DNA of 64,000 nt, from assembly GCA_001939145.1 (NCBI GenBank), contig LSRX01000263.1, forward strand, positions 77,163-141,162, read 5' to 3'. A program made the position numbers and the translations under genes. Every line of letters starts with the position of its first letter. Position 1 is the first letter of the stretch. This stretch comes from Symbiodinium microadriaticum (lineage: Eukaryota > Sar > Dinophyceae > Suessiales > Symbiodiniaceae). Of this stretch, positions 23,955-35,550 are shown one piece after another. The notes beneath the pieces were generated by a model, which saw only the letters and a program-made list of their open reading frames with translations, was not told the DNA's origin and did no database searches.

Positions 23955-26900
23955 ATGGACGACCCTGCAGCGTTGCCCAAGATGGTGCATGATGTGCTGC
24001 TGCAGCACAATCAAGCACTCTTCGATCGCCTGGAGAACTGGCTTCTGAACTTGGATCTACGACTCCATCAGATCAGTGATCAGGCGGAGCAAAACCTCAG
24101 CTGTCTTGAGATCTGGTGTCTTGCTTGCAGGGATCCGTCCTGCCATCAGGTAGACTGGACCAGAAGGCCCCCAGACTCGCCCGCATTCGAACCACACCTG
24201 TCCCGAGTCTTGGAAACGGAGGAGGAGGAGCTTTCTGCGGCTTATGAGCAGCTAGCTTCAGTTAGCAGGCAACTTCTGAACATGAAGCTGTTTTGTGTGC
24301 GTATCTCGTTTCATGTCTGACTCAGATGTCAAGAGAGCGCTCAGCGTCAGCCCCTTTGTCACTCTCAGCCCTACAGTAGCCTCTTCTTTGCATGCTTCTT
24401 CGCCCGGAGGAGGGTGATGTGCTCAAAGAGCCTGCAGATAGCAGTGAAAGTGCAGGCGGGGTGGTGCCTTCAAAAAGAGTTTCAGACGGGTGAGAGGGTC
24501 ACCAAGCTGGGCCTCGTCTAGCCTATGGCAGATGGGTGTTGAACTGACAGTCGACAGAAATGGCTGAGACGCCCTGTTGAGGGCCGGTGCAGTCTAGCCC
24601 AGAATCTAAGCACGGGTCTTCGCAAAAGCGCTTGAAAGACCCTGTGTCACGTGATCAGGAGGGCGATCCCCAAGATCCCCTTCCCCTGGTGGATTGGATC
24701 GTTCGGGCAGCATGCGCAGATGCTCGTCCGCAGAGATCTGGTCTGCAGATGTTTGGATTGGGACTGCTGCCATGATGCACTGATGCTCCCTGCAGGTGAA
24801 CTGGCAGCGGCCCGCAAGAAGGCCTCAGAAGTAGTCGATGCCTTCCACCTCGAGAAGAAGGAGCAAGAGTCCCTGGCCTAGACTTCCTCGCGACATGTTT
24901 TCTGGACAGCGGGGAAGACACATCGGAGCTCAGGATCGTCGAAGAGCCCGCGGAAGCGAAGGGCTGTTGGGCGCACAGCTGCCGGCTCGCAGCTCGGATC
25001 CTCGCCTCTCAGGCCAGAACACCCCGGGTGTTTCAGTCTCCGGCTCTTGATTGGGTCTAGTGGTGGGTCGCGGCTGTGGGGCTCAGTTTGACTTGAGGAC
25101 CCGCTGCCCATGGATTGAAACAAAGTTGGCTTGCGCAGAAATCCGGGAGCCGGGCCTGCCGGGCCTGGCTCTGACTGGAGCCGCCATGGGAAGCCAAACG
25201 ACGACGCGTGGAAAGTTCGAACGTAGGCTGCGTGTCCTCAACATCACCGCAAGTCTTTGAACTTTCTGCACAGCTTGCAGCCATTCAAGGCTTAGCGCTG
25301 TTGAATCGTTTGGAAGCTGTGGGAATCTAGTCTCTAGAGCTAGATGCAGGAACATCTTCTGTTGCGGCAAGCCATGTGCGGACAGGTGTGCCCTTGAAGG
25401 CTAGACCGTGCTCCGCCAATCACTTGCAGGTCGTGCTTGAAACGCACGTGTAACGGAGCTGACCCCAATCAGACGGCTTTACAAAAGACTTGTAACCCAT
25501 CTGACCTATTTGGCGAAAGCCTTCCAAAACATTTGCACGGTAGCTGGCCTGAAACAGAAGGCTGCCAAACAACACAATGAAATCACTGCGAACACACTCC
25601 AAAACCATTACACACTAATCGGGGCATCTACAATGTTTACCACAAAAAGGAAGTCACAACCGTTGCCGTCAGGTCTCGCACGTATTCTTCGCCTTGGTAG
25701 TGGTCTCCAACTCTGTGTATCTGGGGGTACAGCTCGAGTACCAGGCGGTCAACAAGGACTACGGATCAAACGAGGGGTTCATGGTGCTACACGTCGTCTA
25801 TGCTGTTCTTTTTACAGTGGAGGCAGGGTCAGAATGTGTGTCTGTGTAGATTGTCATTACTGGCACCCCAGGAAAGTAGCTTCGGGCCCTAAAGCGCGGA
25901 CCTTCATCAGCCATGCCAGCCTTGTGCGAGTGTGTGAGTCGAAAGTCCCAACCTGACGCGAGAGATGCTGGACACCCGGTCTTGTTGTCCAGCTTGTGTG
26001 TCATGCTTCTGCTGGAGGTTTGCTTGCACCTGATGGCGGAGGGCATTCGGGGATTCGTTTGTGCCGAAGACTGGACGTGGAACTGGCCGTCTGCCTGCAG
26101 GTGGAAAGGAGCTGTCCGTGGACCCACGAGGGTTGAGGGACGGGTAGATACGCAATTTCCACGTTGCGTCTGTGCCGTCCATAGAGCGACTTTCTCAGAT
26201 CTCAGGCTGGATGTATTTGTCGTGACTTCCTCGTGGGTGGAGCTGCTGGTAGACTTGACAAGTTCGGGAGACAGCACGAGCCGGGCCAACAGCAATCTGC
26301 GGCTCATGCGCCTACTCCGGGTTGGTCGTCTATTCCGTGTCGTGAGGATCATCCGCGTGGTGCAGCCCCAAGACATTCCAAGTCCCAAGACTGCTTGCTT
26401 GCGGCTTATTGCATGATATGTCCAGCACGTACAGCCAGCTGCAGGTCTTGCATGGTCTCCCAACCTAACCGAAGAAACAAGATCTGCTGCTGTGGAAGTC
26501 CTTGAGACCATAAGGTCAAGTTCTTCCGCTCCCTACGAACACTGGTCCACTCGTTGGTGGGCACCTTGAGATCTCTGGTTTGGGCAATGATCCTCCTCGG
26601 GCTGATCATCTACATTTTTGGAATTCTGCTTACAGACGCCGTGCTTGATGCAGTGGTCGAGGCCGAATCCTTACAGATTCCTCTTCCGGAGAATGGAAGT
26701 GGAGAGAATGTGGCCCATTACTTTGGGACCTTGTACCGCTCAATTGTCACGCTTTTCAGAACCATCTCCAATGGCGTGACGTGGCAGAACCCCGACGATC
26801 TGCTTGTTGGCATGAACTCCCTGGGCGAATTCTGGGCTCAAATCTACCGCTTTTACATCGCATTCTGTAGTTTTGCGGTACTTAATGCACCCAGGCTGCA

Positions 26901-29900
26901 GATGCTTGAGAACCGGTTCAGAACTGCTTCGGCTTCGTTGTGTTTCTGACAGGGCTGGCCACGATTAGTTGTGGTCTGGCTATTCATCTGCCTGGCTTTG
27001 GAAACCTGCTAACTTGTTACAGAGGGGCGTTTTGGACGAGGCTCTGCCAACTCATGCTTTCTTTGGGCCCCAGATCGTGTTTTGTCGTTCTATGTATGAT
27101 CAAAGCTACTGCTTGTAGAAGGCTGCTCTTGGCAGTTTCATGTTTGGGGCTTTTAGTCTTGCAGTTCAGTTCAACCACAGCAGATCAGAGCCACGGAGCG
27201 AGGGAGAGCAGGGGCCTGGGCAACCCTCGTCTGCAGCCCTGGCGAAAGAAAGCAGGGGCCTGTTTTCGAGGCATCTTTGACCCAGGAAGCAGCTGTCCTA
27301 GAAGTCTACCCGAGACATGACGACGACTGTGACTATAGCGTTATCTTTTCTTCGTTTTGAGTTTACTTCGTCGTCATGCACCAGAACAGTCACCGGAACG
27401 ATACCGTGCTGCCTGAGAGGGAACTGCAAGTGCCTGCTGGGGGGGCCCTCCGCCGTTTGCTTGGTCGTTTTCAGTGTTAGCTCAGGCCTTCTAGGGGGAG
27501 TGCCCATCGTTCGTTCCACTTTTCTGGACCCAGTCTCCCTCGATGTAGCATGAGTATGAAAAGTCATAGGCAAAACTGGCCGTTATGGGGTGCGCAGCTT
27601 TCACAACTGCCCTCCGTAATGGTCGGGGGCACCAACGGCGCGCGGGCAGGGGGGGCAACCCTCCTGCCCATAGCCCTGCCGAAAGAAAGAGAGGGAGGGC
27701 GAGAGAGAGAGCTTGCACGTAGCCATTTTGGCTCAAGCAATGAACAAGCGACGCATCCTGGAACAAGGGTGAATCACACATCTGGGACAGGGGAATGGCG
27801 ATAACACTGTCCCAGATAAACGACCTGGTAGCCGACGAAACGTTAGGCCTAGGGGGGCGCCAAGAAGCTGGACCCCCGCAGGAGGATTTCGTGCCTCTGT
27901 CTATGGATGCATTGGCCATGGTCAGGTACTACATCGGCGCTTGCAGAGATGGAGGAGGTGGTGTACCTACCAGCCTTACCCACAAACGGTGGGGCCTACA
28001 GACCAGCTCCAGGGGATGCATTCTCCCAGGTGGAAGGTTGGCCCAAGCACTGGATCGGATTGGAAATATGATGGGGACTGGCAGGAAGTCCGCGATGTTG
28101 CGTTTCCTATAGTCCAAGCTGTTCTTCGGCATGTCTATTGGACAAAAGCCGGAGCACCTGTTCACAAGGAGTGGCACATTGAACCCAGCACCTGCAGAGA
28201 GCATTCCAGCGGCCACAACGGCAGGAGGATTGGCAGAGCTGCTGTCGAAGGCTGCGGTGGCAACCACAAATTGCGCTGTGGGTTCCTACTCCGTAAAAAA
28301 GACAACAGGGCATTCGGTCTTCAATATCGGAGCCGGGGAAGAATCCGAGAGGTCTGGGATGCACCCACAGTTGGCTGCAGGTGCACAGGGCGCAGTGGTT
28401 CGTGGGACCCTGGACAGCAACGAGGACTCTGCACGAGCAGTCTATACACTTGTTCACAATCTGCAGTATGCAGGTGTGCCCGCTGCTGTGGAACCCTCCC
28501 AGCACACAGCCTGACTGTGCCTGTGCGTTGGGCGGCCCCAGAAGAGCACGCGAAGATCAGGATGAGGGGGCCCCCATATGCGGCGCCTTTAAGGTGCAGG
28601 GCATAGGAATAATAGTTAGGACTATGTCCAGCTATCGCTGTGAACCGCGCCGTAGACTCTCCTCCCCAAGCTCCCTTCACAACGACGACTAGGGGTCGGT
28701 TGCCTTGTTGGAGGTTGGGACCCTAATTCACAAGCGGGGCTCGAGGCCGTAACGCATCTAGGGGTAGTCCTGTTCCTTTTGTCTTGTGCCCCAACTAACA
28801 ACTTCACTTGAGCCTGGGGGACACAGTAGCCTACGCAGCTAGGGGTAGGCCTGCTGACTCTGTCGTGTGTCCTACAGGTTCCTGTCAGGTAGAGGCCCAC
28901 TAACTGCAGTTTCACAGCTAACCTGGGTGATGTACCGTTGCCTTAAGCGGTAGCCAGTCGGACGCGAAGGTGGGAAGGTTATGTTTTCAACCGTACCTCC
29001 AGATTAGCGGGGGACAACTCACGCACAGACGGACCAACACGGTCCAGCTTAACAGACCGGACAGCTTGGGGGACAATAACCGTAACTAGGGGTAGGCTTG
29101 CTGATCTTGTCTTGTGCCGTTAGGCTCAGATGTGGTAGAGGGCCCAGTCCTGAACTCCCAGACAGGGAACGCCCAACTACAAGGGGGCAAACCGTCCGGT
29201 CCAGTTTGCGAGAGCCTGTTTCAGCTGCAAGCCCCGTGGTGGTGTAGCCAGGGGTGCGGGGATGAGGCCGGGATGCGCGTTGGGGGTACGTAGTGTAAGG
29301 GGTTGGGGGCTTGCAGCAGAAAGCTGTGCCGAACCTCGTCTTCTGTAGCAACGGTCAGGGGGACCCCAAAGCCTGCCACTCACTAACACAATGGGTGGTG
29401 GGGCGGGCCTATGGCCTGAGGGTCGGGACACCGACCTCTACGCCCTGCAGAAAGAAAGAAAGTTTGCGTGTACTTACTTTTTGTTCTCGGTACTGGCCGT
29501 ACTGCAATGCACAATTTCTGTCCACACGACAGCTCTCTCCAACCATGCCAGTCGCCTTTTGGGGGATAATCCCCTTCTCTCAGCTGTATTCTAGTTCAGA
29601 CAGCCCGCTGGGGCCTCCATACACCACTGACCTTGCCTCCGACCTATGGCCATGTACCATAGTTCGTGCCGCTTTCTCAGTAATTCACAAGGCCAGTACT
29701 TTGTTAAGTTTTCCCAGGTACACGCAGTATGGTGTGCATCATTTGTCGCATTCGCACAGGGGGTGAGCCTCTTCCCTTCTCTGCTGACTTAGCTGGTTTG
29801 TGTTTCTTAGCCTGAGGTTGGTCCTTTTATTTTGCATGCTGTGTATGTAATCAGCACTTTCTCTGAGTCTTAGGCGGTGGCCCAAACACCGGGAAAATTT

Positions 29901-32900
29901 GCCTCAAACGCTTACTCGCCCCGCAAGCGCGCGGGCTGGGGACAAATCCCCGGCCGACAGCCCTGGCGAAAGAAAGAAAGTTTGCACGTACCGATGCTCG
30001 CCTGGTGGGGGTAGGCCTTTGGGCCAGGGTGCTTGCACCCATACCCCAAACAAACAAGCAAGTTTGCACGTATGCTGTTTTTTTGTTTCTTAGCTGACTG
30101 TCCCTCAATCCCCAACAGGCGGCGCGCCCTAGCAGGTGGGGGTCCTTGATCGGACCTTTTCGAGAAAGAAAGAAGGAAAGACAGAACGAGAGGCAGAAAG
30201 AATGAAGAAACGCAAGAAAGAAAGAAAGGAAGAATCAAAGAACGAAGTCACGATAGAACGGGCGAACAAACGAAAGAAAAGCATAACTCAAGAAATGCCG
30301 AAAGAAGGAATTAGTGAAACGAACTCGAAGAAGGGAATACATGAACAAGGAATGAAAAAAGGAAAGACAGAAAGAACGACAGATATAGGTAAGCAAAGAA
30401 AGGAGTAAGGAACGAACGAAACAAAGAAATAACGAAGAACATAGGCCATACTAGACGACAAAATACAGACATAGAGAAAGAACAGCGGAACTACAAACAA
30501 AAACTAAAGAACGAAAGAAAGAAAAACAGGGGCGCGGAGCTGCCAGGACCCGCATGTGCGCGTACGCGTGCGAGGTGAGGGGTTGGACCTGCCCCGAGCC
30601 TCAAGCCTGGTAGACAGAGAGAGGGGCGCGGAGATGAGGCCAGTGGGCTCAAAGTGTTCAGAGGGGCTTTCAGCTCAGACGTGTGTCCACAAACCTAGCC
30701 GTAAGTGCCGCTGCATTGAAACCCCAAAGCCACCACGTCCTAAGCACAGAGGGTTGCGCCAGATGGCAGCCGAACTGCGCATTCATGCAATGGGGAAGCC
30801 ATCCCGTTACTCCCATGCAAACAGTGGGACAAAGCACAGAAGAGGACGCGTGGCAACAAGATGGACACGTAGGGGGACCGGGCCCTTGCAAGAAAGGCAC
30901 ATCATCAACATGCTGTCGGTCGCCAGGATGCGCCTGCAGGACCTTGCGGAGGATGAGGGGATAGATGGCTACAGCCAACACGCTACCAGAGAGGATCTCG
31001 AGACAGCCCTAGGGGACCTGCGCAGGGGAGAGCTCATGTTCCAGCATGTCACGCAAAAGCAATGGAGGCGCCAGGTGCACCAAGGTCACCATGGGGTGGC
31101 ACAAACGCAGGCAGCTGTGCAAACTGCCATAGCCGCCCCAGGATAGCAACGGGCTGGGGGCATGCCATTGCCCTCCTACGCAAGACGCGGAAGAGCTGAT
31201 CGAAAAAGAGGGCCAGCTGGTCTACGTGCACCCCTCAGACGTTGTGGCCCTGAGCGAGGGGGGGCAAGAGGAGCCGGCGATGGGACAAGGTCGACTAGTT
31301 GCTGCGAAACGTTAGAGCGGTCATGCACTTTGTGCCTACAAGGGGAGAACAAGTGCCCCAGCTCATGGCTGCAGTGCTGGCTGGTGTGGAGACAATCTGG
31401 TGCCGCAGGGCAAAGCATCGACGTGGACACGCAGACCACAGATGGTGGGGACAGACCGCCACAGCAAGGGGAACCACCGGACTGGTGGCTTCCATTGTTC
31501 AACTGCATCAAGAAAAGAGCGAGCATAGCGAGCACGGCGGAAGTAAGGGACCCAGGTTGTGTCGAAGGTGCAGGGTCTGCCTTCGGGTTCCCCAAAAACT
31601 TGCGATTTTTATCCTCACAGGCATTTCTCTGTCTCGCATGAGGGTTGCGATGACGAGAACCCCCGGCAGCTCGGGGACCGTGAACCAAAACATCTCTGCA
31701 TCAAGGTGCAACGATTTGAGCCAAAACGGCTGGGAGCTCTCTTGCTTGTTGGCTTGCTACTGGTATGGGGGCCGGGGTCCCTGGCCCGACAGACTTCCAA
31801 AGTCAACTTTCAAGTGCCCCGCAAACTTTTGCCATGCTTGACAGTCCTCTTTCCTGTTGTGCTGCGATGCAGTGTTGGGTTATTTCCCGTGATGCCCCGG
31901 GCCCCAGTGAGTGTCGACGCCCTGCTCGCAAACTCAGGAGGCCAGCTCTGATCGCCCGTTTTGCAAAAAATCACGCCGGCAACTTTCAGCATGTGGCTTG
32001 GGAGTGAAATCCCCGTACTCGTTCTTTCCTTAACTCGCCTGCTGAGCCAACTTGTTACTTGGGTGACAAGACCCCGCTTCTGAACAGTGCTCAACATACG
32101 GTGGAATGCGGACCACGTCTGTTGCCTGACGTTTGCACCTTGCACCACGAACCTGCAGTCTTGTCTAATGGCACAGGCTTCCACGTGAACAATGCTTTCT
32201 GCCCTGGCATGACAGTAAACTCTCTTCCCTACCTTTCCCGTTTTTGGGGTGTTGTGGTTTAGGCCCTTCTTACCCCTAGTTATTTTGCCAGAAAGAGTTT
32301 GACCCATGTCTTAGAGATGGCCACCTTCAGAAACCCAGGGGTCGTCGCGCGAGGTCATGACTGGAGTTTTCTGCAATAGTGCTATCAAAGCGGCAGAGAG
32401 CGATCACGAGATGGTCGTCCAATCGCTGGTCCAGACGCGGCAGGAGAAACTCTATAAACACTGCCTGTTGAACTGTTGTTGCTGTTGCTTTACCTTCGGC
32501 ACAGTTGTAAAGGGAACGAACCCTGGTGCTGGGTGTGCAATGAATGTGCCTTCAACAGTGAGTGTGGCGAGGAGCTCAAGGACCAGGTTGCCACATTGTT
32601 CTACCAGATTCTTGGCTGCTGTTTAGCGAGACTGCTGCATCATTGGGAAGGTTTGGGCCAAGATTGGATTCATGGCTCGGTGGACGTAGTTACTTAGTTG
32701 GACGGGAACATGACACAGGGTCTTCCTTTGGCCTTCCGCCGAGACTACCCTGCAGTTGGTGTGAGTGTGGCCATTGTGCGGGTGAAGAATTTACACCTCA
32801 TGCCCGTGTCATGCATGCCTCGGGTTGAGCGTTTAGCTGCGTCATTGTTCTTGCCGTGCAGCTCATGCCGTGCACGGTGTTGTCTTAAGCAGTGCTTTGG

Positions 32901-34522
32901 CGAGGGTGCAGTTTTGTGTAGACCTTATGCTACCCCGGTTTTTGTTTCAGGGGATTGCTGCGGGTACCAGGATCTTCTGAGCGTCCACAACAGGCATGAG
33001 AAGGAAGAAGGGCGGCAGCATGTGTCGTCATTGTCACAGCCTGGGTGCATGCATGCATGCATACGTAGAGACGCGAGACGCTCCCACACGAACGCATGTG
33101 CACAAACTCGCACACGCACACGCACGCGCACACACACACACACACACACAGAGACACACACACTCTTGCTTTTCCCAAGCCCTAATCACCACATATAACC
33201 TGCCTCCATTACGAGACTCTGCAAGTATGTAAGGGTAGATCCGACAAAGAGGAAACAGACATACGTAGAGTCAGTGAGAGGAGCTATATTTCAAAAAGAA
33301 CCTTTCTCTGTTTCGGCTGAGAATGGCGAGGATTGATGAGCGCGGCCAGGGCCAGATAACTTTTACAGATTTCGAGAAGCTCTTCGAGGACGATGCCGTC
33401 AAGGCTTGTTCTGGCCTCCAAGAAGTTTCGTGAGGATTGCGAGCTTGCTGTGATAGGCCTTCTTCGAATCGCTCCAGATCGGGGCAGTGGATGCCTGGAC
33501 ACTATTCCAAAGCAACACGATGCAAGAATTAAGTAGACACATGCCGCTATGAGAGAACTGCCAGGCGAAATAACATTCAACGGCCGTGTTTTCGAGATAG
33601 AGGGCCTTGCGGTGCGGGGCGGTGCTGGTGGGGACAGCATCTGCTGGGCGAGGGCAGATTCCAAACTGATTTTTGAGTTCGACCAGGTGATAACCAAAAG
33701 TATTCGGCTGTCTACTGCCGCCCCAGTCCCCAGACCCAACGTGGAGAACAGATGCAGTGTGTCCAAGGTTTAGACATGGACGGGGATCATACTATCAGTG
33801 TGGACGAGTTCACGGAGAGATGTCCCCCATCTGCATACAGCATGGTCTTTTTGCCACATTCGGTTAGTGTTGCTGGACGCTCACGCGCTCTAGATAGTCG
33901 GACTTGTGACTCTGCTCGAAGGGGTCGAGATCCAACCGCTCGTTTCATACATGGGAAAGATACGGCACCCATGCCACAGCAGGCTCAATTGTGGTCACTG
34001 CACTCCAATTCTTAATTGGCTTGAACAGACTCTTGAACGTTTCTCAGACATTGTGCAGGGTAAAGTTCGAAGTGTGGTTCTAGTCAGAACAGTCGATTCG
34101 CAGATGTCACATTGGTGCGTACCACATCTGCATTGACAGGTCTGCAGCTGCATGGGCCTGCTCGCTCAGCCGATCTGTATGCCTTGAGGCAAAGCAGTGC
34201 AACTCGGAACGCACTGCAAAGCTTTTCGCTTCGGATTTGGTCATGAACGGTGACTGACTGTACAAGGCTTGCAGCAAGTAGCGGCGACTTTGTTTCAGAG
34301 ACAGCATCCGTCAACACATGTCCGGAAGCTCACAGCAACATTGCCAATGAGAACTATTATGTTTTTCGGGTCTTGAGAATGTTCGTATGACTGCGATGTG
34401 ACCAGTTCCAGGCGAAGCTTGGCAAGCAGCTCCAGACCATCGAACGGGCACAGCAGCGGCTGGACATGCAACTTCAACGTGCAGGCCGTCTCAATTGCCG
34501 CATTTACAGCAGCAAAGCATAA
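23955..34522 (+). CDS. EF-hand voltage-gated cation channel, array copy 1
   Basis: Starts MDDPAALPK, then an amphipathic helix (VLLQHNQALFDRLENWLL). Linker exons lie somewhere in 24110-25670. Reconstructed exons: S1-S2 25673-25822; 26018-26085; S3-S4 26206-26359; S4 end to S6 26515-26886; VMTGVFC exon 32354-32443; 32572-32606; EF-hand 1 33331-33403; helix 33457-33511; EF-hand 2 33768-33821; [17 protein letters not shown] from 34140; coil 34412-34522 with stop TAA. Pore filter is ISNGVTWQNPDD. EF loops are DERGQGQITFTD and [13 protein letters not shown]4 has ten basic residues three apart. Introns begin GC (five), GA (two) or GT (two). The S6 to VMTGVFC intron is 5.5 kb and full of repeats. 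An open piece at 34687-34771 could be an alternative last exon. No disabling change was seen in the core. Confidence 0.8.
27718..27737 (+). other. relict dinoflagellate spliced leader (DinoSL)
   Basis: The 20 bases CGTAGCCATTTTGGCTCAAG equal positions 3-22 of the 22-nt DinoSL that is trans-spliced onto dinoflagellate mRNAs. The preceding base is A where DinoSL has C. It is followed by CAATGAAC and not by a GT donor, so this is not a spliced-leader RNA gene. The simplest reading is a DNA copy of a trans-spliced mRNA, inserted inside what is now an intron of channel copy 1. Confidence 0.85.
27795..28516 (+). pseudogene. possible retroposed ORF downstream of relict leader
   Basis: An ATG 57 bases after the relict leader opens a frame of about 240 codons with a single in-frame stop (TAG at 28110-28112). 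The first part reads MAITLSQINDLVADETLGLG and the later part contains GLAELLSKAAVATTNCAVG and SVFNIGAGEESERSG. The composition is protein-like, and no family is recognised. The position suggests the body of a retroposed mRNA that has since gained a stop. The + strand text between 27940 and 28110 is also open in another frame, so a frameshift is possible. Confidence 0.35.
28757..29122 (+). repeat. dispersed CTAGGGGTAG repeats
   Basis: Three imperfect copies of a unit near CTAGGGGTAGGCCTGCTGAC, followed by T-rich text ending in TCTTGTGCC or TCGTGTGTCC, start at about 28757, 28839 and 29085. Spacing is uneven, so this is not a tandem array. They may be pieces of one older element. Confidence 0.45.
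30138..30530 (+). repeat. purine-rich GAAA/AAAG low-complexity run
   Basis: Nearly all bases on the + strand are A or G, in degenerate GAAAGAAAGG words. It lies just after another copy of the AAAGAAAG motif. ORFs across it (Lys/Glu-rich) are artefacts of composition. Confidence 0.8.
30634..31146 (+). CDS. unrecognised ORF inside intron of copy 1
   Basis: An ATG-started frame of 170 codons, basic and Gln-rich, with an amphipathic middle (NMLSVARMRLQDLAEDEG, then REDLETALGDLRRGELMFQH). Directly downstream, in another frame, 31168-31316 reads DAEELIEKEGQLVYVHPSDV and then stops, which looks like the continuation after a frameshift. No family is recognised. The context among repeats suggests a mobile-element or viral remnant, not a host gene. 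Confidence 0.3.
   Translation: MRPVGSKCSEGLSAQTCVHKPSRKCRCIETPKPPRPKHRGLRQMAAELRIHAMGKPSRYSHANSGTKHRRGRVATRWTRRGTGPLQERHIINMLSVARMRLQDLAEDEGIDGYSQHATREDLETALGDLRRGELMFQHVTQKQWRRQVHQGHHGVAQTQAAVQTAIAAPG
31890..32353 (+). repeat. intron repeat A, copy in channel gene 1
   Basis: The stretch shares long similarity with 56385-56950 in channel gene 4: CAACATACGGTGGAA, the GCACAA/CCACGAACCTG words, and the end block GGGGTGTTGTGG to CAGAAACCCAGGGGTCG. Its 3' end runs straight into the CGCGCGAG|GTCATGACTGG acceptor. Shorter versions lie at 40013-40130, 48935-49030 and 54858-54965. Confidence 0.7.
33101..33165 (+). repeat. (CA)n microsatellite
   Basis: An alternating CA/CG tract with about 25 CA units, inside an intron of channel copy 1. 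A short GCAT repeat precedes it at about 33046-33061. Confidence 0.9.
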
Positions 34523-35550
34523 ATTTTGCATCAAGCGTCGCTTACATGCATGATCCTGCATGTGCTGGTTGTTTGGAGCGATGGAGCAATTCGCAGCAAT
34601 TCAAATCTTTTTCAGCGATTGTGCACTACAGTCTGTGTGCGAGCACAGTGCACAACTGAACCGCACCTGAGTTGCCTTCTTGCAGGCAGCGCTCTATCAA
34701 CGAGCGTGGGCGAGACGAGCACAGAGACAGGCGACGAACTGAGTCAGGATCGCAAGTCTTTCCGCGTCTAATAGGGTGAGTTTTGAGCCGATTGAATCTC
34801 AAGTATTTTGATTTAATTCGTGGGCAGTTTTCGGGAGGGCAGCAATTGCAACCTTCACAGCACGACCTTCGCAAGACCATGGCCAGGAACTCCCATGAAA
34901 CATGATACTGTAAAAGCTGCGGCTCCATCTGCCCTAACTTCCGTAGATGTCACGCACTGGAGGGAAGGTGTTGATTCCTCATCCGTGCTTCGACGTGGTG
35001 GCTTGCCCGAGCGCAACTCCAACGCTCATATTTCGTCGTAAATCATGTTGGAGCTATGAGATCACTACAGGAATCACTCGATCGCCGGTTCGGCGTCAAG
35101 ATGGGCATCCGAGTACCTGTTGCAGAACTGAGAAAGTCAGTTCCTGCAACCACGTACAAAGCTAGGCATTGACCCGTCCCTGATGGAGTAGGACATTGGG
35201 GGACTGACTAAAAAATATCGCTGTGTCGAGATTCCGGCGGAAGACTGGCAAAGCCAGTCGGCCAAATAGGACATCAGGTATCTGTGCTGCAAAAATTTAT
35301 CGTACCCCGTGTTGGCTGGATGCAGGTCTGCTTTCCCTATGTGTTCTCTGTGTAGGAGGTAGGCACCCCTCTCGAGGCATGGAAATTAAGCGGAGCAGGC
35401 CGCAAGCTGGTATGATCAGGGCATCGCAGGCATGTGAGGCACTCCTGGGCAATTGGCACTGGTAGGAGAATTTGCTGAGAGGCGTGGGAGATTCAGTGGA
35501 TGAGTCACCACCGCAGTTCATATGGTCAGCAGAGGCCCAAGTTCCCAGCC

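Larger units (their letters stand above)
26887..32353. other. 5.5-kb intron of channel copy 1, repeat-filled
   Basis: Lies between LN of S6 (GC donor) and VMTGVFC (CGCGCGAG acceptor). It contains four scattered copies of a motif near AGCCCTGGCGAAAGAAAG (about 27235, 27680, 29445 and 29960), some followed by TTTGCACGTA. It also holds the relict spliced leader, at least two ORF-like stretches, short AGGGGTAG repeats, a purine-rich run, and at its 3' end a repeat shared with other copies. The mixture suggests nested insertions. Confidence 0.6.

Noticed and set aside
27718-27737. Spliced-leader RNA gene
   Set aside because: The leader is followed by CAATGAAC and not by a GT donor, so it cannot donate a leader exon.
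25673-34522. Channel copy 1 as a frameshifted pseudogene
   Set aside because: Every break falls at a G[TCA] donor and an AG|G acceptor that restores frame and matches paralogues, which random decay would not do.
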